Part shown: positions 53,601-58,389 of the stretch, in pieces
Layout: each line of letters starts with the position of its first letter
Position numbering within the stretch: the stretch's first letter is position 1
Source of the DNA: Prosthecobacter sp.
Lineage (GTDB): Bacteria > Verrucomicrobiota > Verrucomicrobiia > Verrucomicrobiales > Verrucomicrobiaceae
Assembly (NCBI GenBank): GCA_030827515.1
Contig: JAUREI010000003.1
Span: 1 to 58,389, forward strand
DNA length: 58,389 nucleotides
Reading direction: 5' to 3'
Made by a program: the position numbers and the translations under genes
The notes under the pieces: model-generated
Database searches by the model: none
Told to the model about the DNA's origin: nothing
Seen by the model: only the letters and a program-made list of their open reading frames with translations

Positions 53601-54195
53601 AGGTGTCCTTGAGCAGTTCTTGCAGCTTCTTGCGGGCGTAAAACAGGCGACTCATCACCGTTCCCAGTGAACAGGGCACGGCGGCGGCGATCTCCTCATA
53701 CGAAAGGCCCTCGATCTCGCGCATGACAATGACCTGGCGATGATCCTCGCTGAGCTGGCCCATGGCGGCGCGGATGCGCCCGCCAAGCTCGGCGTTGCGC
53801 AGGGCCTCGTCCGGCGCGTCGGCCCCGCGTGGCGCGGTCTCCGCTCCGGCGGCCACACGATGCTCGGTGCGCTCGTCATCGAATTCGCCTTCGCCCTGGA
53901 TGCGCTTCTTGCGCAGCCAGTCATAGGTGACGTTGTGGGCGATGCGATACAGCCAGGTGTAAAACGCCGAATCCATCTTGAACCGCGGCAGGGCGCGCCA
54001 GGCCTTGATGAAGGCCTCCTGCGCGAGGTCCCAAGCCTCGGTCTCGTTCTGGATCATGTGGTAGGTCATGGCGTAGATTCTCCCCCGATAGCGCGTCACG
54101 AGCAGGTCGAAGGCGCGCGAGTCACCCGCCTGACTGCGCCTGACCAGGTCGTGGTCCGGGACTTCGCCGGGTTCAGGCGCAGAAGAGACGGGCAT
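53584..54195 (-). CDS. ECF (RpoE-like) RNA polymerase sigma factor
   Basis: This 203-residue protein has sigma region 2 at about 15-100 (RAFDLLVTRYRGRIYAMTYHMI, EAWDLAQEAFIKAWRALPRF, FYTWLYRIAHNVTYDWLRKKR). After an acidic linker comes region 4 at about 140-195 (LSEDHRQVIVMREIEGLSYEEIAAAVPCSLGTVMSRLFYARKKLQELL). It would direct RNA polymerase to stress or envelope promoters and is held by the anti-sigma encoded next. It is the first gene of a three-gene operon with overlapping ends. The regulon cannot be read from this window. Confidence 0.94.
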   Translation of the reverse strand: MPVSSAPEPGEVPDHDLVRRSQAGDSRAFDLLVTRYRGRIYAMTYHMIQNETEAWDLAQEAFIKAWRALPRFKMDSAFYTWLYRIAHNVTYDWLRKKRIQGEGEFDDERTEHRVAAGAETAPRGADAPDEALRNAELGGRIRAAMGQLSEDHRQVIVMREIEGLSYEEIAAAVPCSLGTVMSRLFYARKKLQELLKDTYENAA

Positions 54196-54389
54196 GAGCT
54201 CGGATGTCAGAGGTGAAGACGGGGCCGCGGGCGCGCTTATTCAGAGGTATTTTCCCCGGATTTGCGCTGGCGTCAAAGCGCAGATTCAGACCCGGCGCCG
54301 CGGCTGCCCGCGGCGGAGCGACAAAAAAAGTGCCGCGAGGCGTCTCCAACCCGTATCCTCCTTTGCCAAAACCCCACTCCCTCTCCAAG

Positions 54390-55571
54390 ATGAGCGCCAT
54401 CATGTCCACCGTCCAAACGGCCGCGAAGGGCCGTCAGTTCCCGAAGTTCGATCTCGCCCGCCTGCTGCACACCGTCTTCGAACCCACCTACGGCCGCAAG
54501 GTCTGCATCCTGATCGACCTGCCCGACCTCGCCGAGGCCAAGGACATGGCCTTCCTGCGCAACCCTGACCGCGCCATCCAGCAGCGCGCCCACCAGTATT
54601 TTTACCTCGGCCTGCAGGAGGGTGTCATGGAGGAACTCGCCCTCCAGGGCGGCGAGATGTTTGCCTACGTCCAGACCGGCGGCAGCAACCTCGACCTGCC
54701 CGACGAATGCGCCGACATGCAGGGCAACCGCCTCAGCCTCGAGCGCGACATCTACCCGAACTACGACCTCATCCTCTGCATCTCGACCTTCTCGGCCACC
54801 GCGCCGCTGACCGCCTTTGCCAAACAATATGGCTTCCGCGGCGCCACCCTGCACGGCCTCAACGAGGTCATCCTCAACAGCGGCCTGGCGGTCGATTACA
54901 ATGATGTCAGTCGAGACGCCGAGAAGCTGCGCCTGTCCCTGACCCGCGCCGACCGCATCGAGATCGATTTTGCCCTCGAAAGCGGCGAGGTGCTCACCGC
55001 TGCACTCGAACTCGGCGGCCAGGAGGCCCAGAAAAGCCACGGTCTCTGCCGTGGCGACACCCCCGACATTGCCAACCTGCCGGCCGGCGAAGTCTACTTC
55101 GTGCCGACCGGCGCCGAGGGCCACTTCCCGATGAAGTATGAAGACGGCACCCTCGGCAAACTCACCGTCGTCGAAGGCCGCATCATCCGCAGCGAACTCA
55201 TCGCCGGCAGCCAGACGACCATCGACAGCCACAACGCCCGCCTGCAGGACGATCCGATGACCGGTGTGCTCGGTGAACTCGGCTTCGGCACCCAGGTGCT
55301 GCCGGTCTCCGGCGCCGACATCCAGGACGAAAAGGTGCTCGGCACCTGCCACCTCGCCACCGGCCGCGACGACCATCTCGGCGGTCACATCACGCCCGAC
55401 CTCTTCAAGCGACGCCAGAACGCCACCCACGACGACATCCTGTTCGCGCCCCACAAGACGCCCAACTTCGACATCCGCCAGGTGCGCATGTTCCGCGGCG
55501 CTCAGCAGGAAATCCTCATTGAGCACTTCCAGCCCGCCAAGTACCTGCTCGACGCCCTCGCGGCCGAATGA
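54390..55571 (+). CDS. M29-like aminopeptidase (COG2309 family)
   Basis: This 393-residue protein starts at the ATG at 54390 (MSAIMSTVQ); the ATG at 54402 is equally possible. It resembles the thermophilic-aminopeptidase/aminopeptidase T family, with the C-terminal metal-site region GVLGELGFGTQ, DEKVLGTCHLATGRDDHLGGH and THDDILF (about 285-355) supplying Glu, His and Asp ligands. Family members are metallo-aminopeptidases, though relatives include ring-cleaving dioxygenases, so the reaction is not certain. It is followed 4 bases later by the ovothiol-type methyltransferase and then glyS, a likely operon. Confidence 0.72.
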   Translation: MSAIMSTVQTAAKGRQFPKFDLARLLHTVFEPTYGRKVCILIDLPDLAEAKDMAFLRNPDRAIQQRAHQYFYLGLQEGVMEELALQGGEMFAYVQTGGSNLDLPDECADMQGNRLSLERDIYPNYDLILCISTFSATAPLTAFAKQYGFRGATLHGLNEVILNSGLAVDYNDVSRDAEKLRLSLTRADRIEIDFALESGEVLTAALELGGQEAQKSHGLCRGDTPDIANLPAGEVYFVPTGAEGHFPMKYEDGTLGKLTVVEGRIIRSELIAGSQTTIDSHNARLQDDPMTGVLGELGFGTQVLPVSGADIQDEKVLGTCHLATGRDDHLGGHITPDLFKRRQNATHDDILFAPHKTPNFDIRQVRMFRGAQQEILIEHFQPAKYLLDALAAE

Positions 55572-55575
55572 CGCG

Positions 55576-56304
55576 GTGAATCCCTACGAGACAACGCGGC
55601 TGCTCGACGAGTACCTGCTCTTCCATTACGGAACCCCCGACGAGGTGCTGCCTTGGCCCGAGGGCCCGCAGAGCGCCCTCGGTTTCGCCGAACGAACGGT
55701 CAGCGAGCTGGCGGACTTCAGCCGCCAGCCAGCCACCGCCCTCGACCTTGGCTGCGCGGTGGGTCGCTCCAGCTTTGAGCTTGCCCGCAATGGCCTCGAC
55801 GTTCTCGGCATCGACTTCAGCCAGCGTTTCATCGATGCCGCCTCCGCCCTCGCCTCCGGCGAGGCGCTCGCCTACCGACGCCTCGACGAGGGGGCAGCCG
55901 CCACGGAACTCGTCGCCCGCGCACCCGACGTCACCCCGCGCGGGCAAGTGAGCTTCGAATCCGGTGACGCCATGAACCTGCGCGCCGACCTCGGCGCTTT
56001 TGATCTCGTTCACGCTGCCAACCTGCTCTGCCGTCTGACCGACCCCGAGCGCCTGATTGGTCGCCTGCCCTCTCTGATCAAGCCTGGCGGCCAGCTCCTG
56101 CTGACCACCCCCTGCACCTGGCTGGAGGAGTTCACCCCGCGCGGCCACTGGCCGCAGGGCTCGACCTTCGAATGGCTGCAGGACCAACTTGGCGGCGAAT
56201 TCGTGCTGGACCTGCGCAAGGACTTGCCCTTCCTCATCCGTGAGCACGCCCGCAAGTATCAGTGGAGCGTCGCCCTCGGCACCCGCTGGATCCGCCGCGG
56301 CTGA
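55576..56304 (+). CDS. Stand-alone 4-mercaptohistidine N1-methyltransferase (OvoA C-terminal type)
   Basis: This 242-residue protein starts at a GTG at 55576 (NPYETTRLLDEYLLFHYG), 4 bases after the aminopeptidase stop. It matches the C-terminal domain of OvoA (TIGR04345-type): ALDLGCAVGRSSFELARNGLDVLGIDFSQRFI (about 55-86, SAM site), then FDLVHAANLLCRLTDP, QLLLTTPCTWLEEFTPR and DLPFLIREHARKYQW. In ovothiol biosynthesis this domain methylates 4-mercaptohistidine to ovothiol A. Here it is separate from the iron sulfoxide synthase domain, which must be encoded elsewhere. Family assignment is strong; product in this organism is inferred. Confidence 0.88.
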   Translation: MNPYETTRLLDEYLLFHYGTPDEVLPWPEGPQSALGFAERTVSELADFSRQPATALDLGCAVGRSSFELARNGLDVLGIDFSQRFIDAASALASGEALAYRRLDEGAAATELVARAPDVTPRGQVSFESGDAMNLRADLGAFDLVHAANLLCRLTDPERLIGRLPSLIKPGGQLLLTTPCTWLEEFTPRGHWPQGSTFEWLQDQLGGEFVLDLRKDLPFLIREHARKYQWSVALGTRWIRRG

Positions 56305-56414
56305 TGCGCCCGCGAGTGCGGGCGACTTTCCCTTGCGAAACGCCCGCCTTGGCGCTTGTTGCCGGCCCCCTGCCGCACGCCAGCGGTCAGGCCACCCGCC
56401 CATCCCCGACCGCC

Positions 56415-58196
56415 ATGTCCTCTGACACCAAGACTTCCGCCGCCTCCATGGAGAAAATTGTCTCGCTGTGCAAGCGCCGAGGTTTCATCTACCAGAGCAG
56501 CGAGATTTACGGCGGCTGCGGCGGCATCTGGGACTACGGCCCGCTGGGCGCCGAACTAAAGCGCAACCTTCGCGACATCTGGTGGCGCACCATGACCCGC
56601 GAGCGCGAGGACGTGCTCGGCCTCGACGCCGGCATCCTCATGAACCCGGCGATCTGGAAGGCCAGCGGTCACGTCGACACCTTTGCCGACCTCATGCGCG
56701 AGTGCTCGCTCACCAACAAGCGCGTGCGCGCCGACCACGTCGAACCGCAGGACGGCACCGTGCTCCGCTACAGTGCCGCCCACGCCCCCAACGGCTGGCG
56801 CTGGGATCGCCCGATCACCGCCCTGCTCAAGAACGGCGAGCACATCGAAAGCTTCCGCAAGCGCGTGCGCGCCCTCATCGCCCAGAACGCCGGCGAGGCC
56901 GCCGGCAAGCCGGAAGAAATCGAACTGCTCGACGAGACCAAGACCGACGTCGTCGCCGGCAGCGTCGACTTCCACCCCGAGACCGGCGGCCTGCTTGGCG
57001 AGGCCCGTCCGTTCAACCTCATGCTCAAGACCTACCTCGGCCCCACCGCGACCGAGGACGACGTCACCTACCTGCGCCCGGAGACCGCGCAGGCGATCTT
57101 TGCTCAGTTCAAGAACGTCTTCGACTCAAGCCGCGTGAAGGTGCCGTTCGGCATCGGCCAGATCGGCAAGGCCTTCCGCAACGAGGTGACCCCGAAAAAC
57201 TTCACCTTCCGCAGCCGCGAATTCGAGCAGATGGAACTCGAGTTCTTCATCAAGCCCGACGAGGCCGTCGAGATCATCTGCGGCGAAGTCGCCCCATGGC
57301 ACGAGGGCGCCGACCTCAGCGAACCGCAACCGAACTGGGGTTGGGAACTGTGGCACCGCTACTGGGTCGACCAGCGCACGAGGTTCTACCAGGGCATCGG
57401 CATCGGCAACGTGCTCGAGTACTACTGGCAGACCCCCGAGGACCTCGCCCACTACGCCCGCGCCTGCGTCGACATCCTCTGCGAGTTCCCCTTCGGCACC
57501 GAGGAACTGGAAGGCATCGCCGCACGCGGCGACTTCGACCTTTCACAGCACCAGAAGCACAGCGGCAAGACCCAGGAAGTCTTTGACGAGGAACTCAAGA
57601 ACGCCGCCGCCAAACTCAGCGATGAACAGAAGGAGGCCCTCATCCAGAAACGCCTTGCCGCCGAGGCCGCCAAGACCAAGGGCAGTCCCCTGCCCGAGGC
57701 CGACGTTCGCGCCTGGTTTGAGCGTCTCTTCAAGGGCAACTACGTGCCGCACGTCATCGAACCCTCCGCCGGACTCGACCGCATGGCGCTTGCCGTCATC
57801 GCCAAGGCCTACGAGGAGTTCGAGAAGACCGACGACAAGGGCAAGAAGGAAACGATCACCGTTCTGCGCTTCCACCCACGTGTCGCCCCGATCAAGGTCG
57901 GCGTGTTTCCGCTGCTCAAGAACAAGCCGGAACTCGTCGCCAAGGCCCGCGAAGTCTACGCCCTGCTCAAAAAGCACCTCAACTGTTTCTACGACGAGAC
58001 CGCCAGCATCGGCCGCCGCTACGCCCGCCAGGACGAGGTCGGCACGCCCTTCGGCGTCACCATCGACTTCGAAACCTGCGGCGAAAAGGGCCCCGAGTTG
58101 CAGGACACCGTCACCCTCCGCCACCGCGACGGCGGCGAGCAGGAACGTGTGAAAATCAGCGACCTGCTCGGGAAGTTGTTGCCGCTCTGCTCCTGA
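56415..58196 (+). CDS. glyS: Glycyl-tRNA synthetase, homodimeric type
   Basis: This 593-residue class II synthetase charges tRNA-Gly. The start at 56415 (MSSDTKTSAASMEKIVSLCKRRGF) places the conserved N-terminus correctly; an ATG at 56304 overlapping the methyltransferase stop (TGATG) would add 37 non-conserved residues. Motifs: FIYQSSEIYGGCGGIWDYGPLGAELKRNL, TYLRPETAQAIFAQFKNV, GIGQIGKAFRNEVTPKNFTFRSREFEQMELEFF (motif 2) and PHVIEPSAGLDRMALAVI (motif 3). The C-terminal anticodon-binding domain holds RFHPRVAPIKVGVFPLLKNKPEL and SIGRRYARQDEVGTPFGVTIDFET. It is the single-chain dimeric form, not the alpha2beta2 form. Confidence 0.97.
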   Translation: MSSDTKTSAASMEKIVSLCKRRGFIYQSSEIYGGCGGIWDYGPLGAELKRNLRDIWWRTMTREREDVLGLDAGILMNPAIWKASGHVDTFADLMRECSLTNKRVRADHVEPQDGTVLRYSAAHAPNGWRWDRPITALLKNGEHIESFRKRVRALIAQNAGEAAGKPEEIELLDETKTDVVAGSVDFHPETGGLLGEARPFNLMLKTYLGPTATEDDVTYLRPETAQAIFAQFKNVFDSSRVKVPFGIGQIGKAFRNEVTPKNFTFRSREFEQMELEFFIKPDEAVEIICGEVAPWHEGADLSEPQPNWGWELWHRYWVDQRTRFYQGIGIGNVLEYYWQTPEDLAHYARACVDILCEFPFGTEELEGIAARGDFDLSQHQKHSGKTQEVFDEELKNAAAKLSDEQKEALIQKRLAAEAAKTKGSPLPEADVRAWFERLFKGNYVPHVIEPSAGLDRMALAVIAKAYEEFEKTDDKGKKETITVLRFHPRVAPIKVGVFPLLKNKPELVAKAREVYALLKKHLNCFYDETASIGRRYARQDEVGTPFGVTIDFETCGEKGPELQDTVTLRHRDGGEQERVKISDLLGKLLPLCS

Positions 58197-58242
58197 GCGG
58201 TTGGCCGACGGTCAGGCTCGATCCGGCGATTCAGGACTCAGC

Positions 58243-58270
58243 GTCCATAGGTTTCATCGGCCTATGGGAC
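58243..58270. terminator. Possible stem-loop between glyS and gcvT
   Basis: GTCCATAGG (58243-58251) pairs with CCTATGGGAC (58261-58270) with one bulged base. It lies between two convergent stops (58196 and 58292) and could end both transcripts, but no T-tract is visible. Confidence 0.35.
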
Positions 58271-58291
58271 CCAATTCAACGCAGGACGTCC

Positions 58292-58389
58292 TCACACCGG
58301 TCGCTTCCAAAACGGCTTCTTGACCACCTCGGCCGGGAAGCGCCGGCCGCGAATCTCGATCTCGAGGGCCGTGCCCGGCGCAGTGGCGG
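58292..58389 (-). CDS. gcvT: Glycine cleavage T protein (aminomethyltransferase), C-terminal fragment
   Basis: The right edge holds the last 32 codons of a minus-strand gene, ending TGA (complement of 58292-58294). The translated end reads EIEIRGRRFPAEVVKKPF followed by WKRPV. This is the usual tail of GcvT proteins, where the barrel domain ends in 'v-R-g-k-...-a-x-V-v-x-x-P-F'. GcvT transfers the aminomethyl group's carbon to tetrahydrofolate in glycine degradation. Next to glyS this makes a glycine-related pair, though convergent. The rest lies outside the window. Confidence 0.7.
   Translation of the reverse strand, partial: ATAPGTALEIEIRGRRFPAEVVKKPFWKRPV

Noticed and set aside
58197-58389. 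Glycine riboswitch near glyS and gcvT
   Set aside because: Only the 3' end of gcvT is in the window, so its leader is not visible. The spacer shows a simple stem, not a glycine aptamer.
1-58389. CRISPR arrays, tRNA or rRNA genes, insertion sequences, prophage
   Set aside because: I saw no direct-repeat array, no cloverleaf T-loop outside genes, no transposase or integrase motif and no terminal repeats. Reading by eye can miss a short tRNA, but intergenic space is very limited.

Overview
The window is GC-rich and almost fully coding. It looks like chromosome from a member of the Verrucomicrobiota (PVC group). The indicators are a DUF5069 protein, a TIGR02597-type secreted protein, a PEP-CTERM protein, a PSCyt1-DUF1549-DUF1553 protein, a DUF1501 protein, two BNR sialidases, a neutral-ceramidase-like protein and a VF530 protein. 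Almost none of the start codons examined has a Shine-Dalgarno sequence. I found no rRNA, tRNA, CRISPR array, insertion sequence or phage gene, and no gene-free stretch longer than 300 bases. About 44 protein genes are supported. One is cut by the left edge and one (gcvT) by the right edge.

Layout. 1-6000: a heparinase II/III-like polysaccharide lyase, then two secreted BNR sialidases diverging from a GntR-headed, LacI-like regulator, with a perfect inverted repeat between them. 6000-12300: an ABC-2 permease with panC, a cyclic-nucleotide-binding protein, a secreted alpha/beta hydrolase and a secreted animal-type heme peroxidase. 12460-16840: a type II secretion block in the order gspF-G-H-I-J-K. 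16900-22800: a PEP-CTERM protein, a TIGR02597-type protein, a DUF5069 protein, an ABCG-like transporter and an AsmA-like protein. 22900-35800: a PSCyt1/DUF1549/DUF1553 protein, a 2061-residue TPR protein with a trailing lipoprotein, a Tat-type DUF1501 protein, VF530 and a ceramidase-like enzyme. 35900-41050: phosphohexomutase, a purple-acid-phosphatase-like protein, trmB, a Tat-exported superoxide dismutase and a membrane protein.

41000-52450 is the most interesting region and reads as an inorganic-carbon uptake locus. On the minus strand are dabA (DUF2309/UPF0753, with a beta-carbonic-anhydrase-like zinc site), a NuoL/DabB-type membrane subunit, a second NuoM-type membrane subunit, and a SulP transporter fused to a beta-carbonic anhydrase. 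Diverging from dabA are an outer-membrane porin of the alginate-export type, a strong terminator and a second SulP/BicA-like transporter. Together they could bring bicarbonate/CO2 across both membranes and interconvert them. No Rubisco is visible, so the carbon may feed ordinary carboxylases.

52500-58389: an ECF sigma factor with a membrane anti-sigma factor and a small secreted protein; an M29-like aminopeptidase; a stand-alone OvoA-C-terminal-type (ovothiol) methyltransferase; glycyl-tRNA synthetase; and the 3' end of gcvT.
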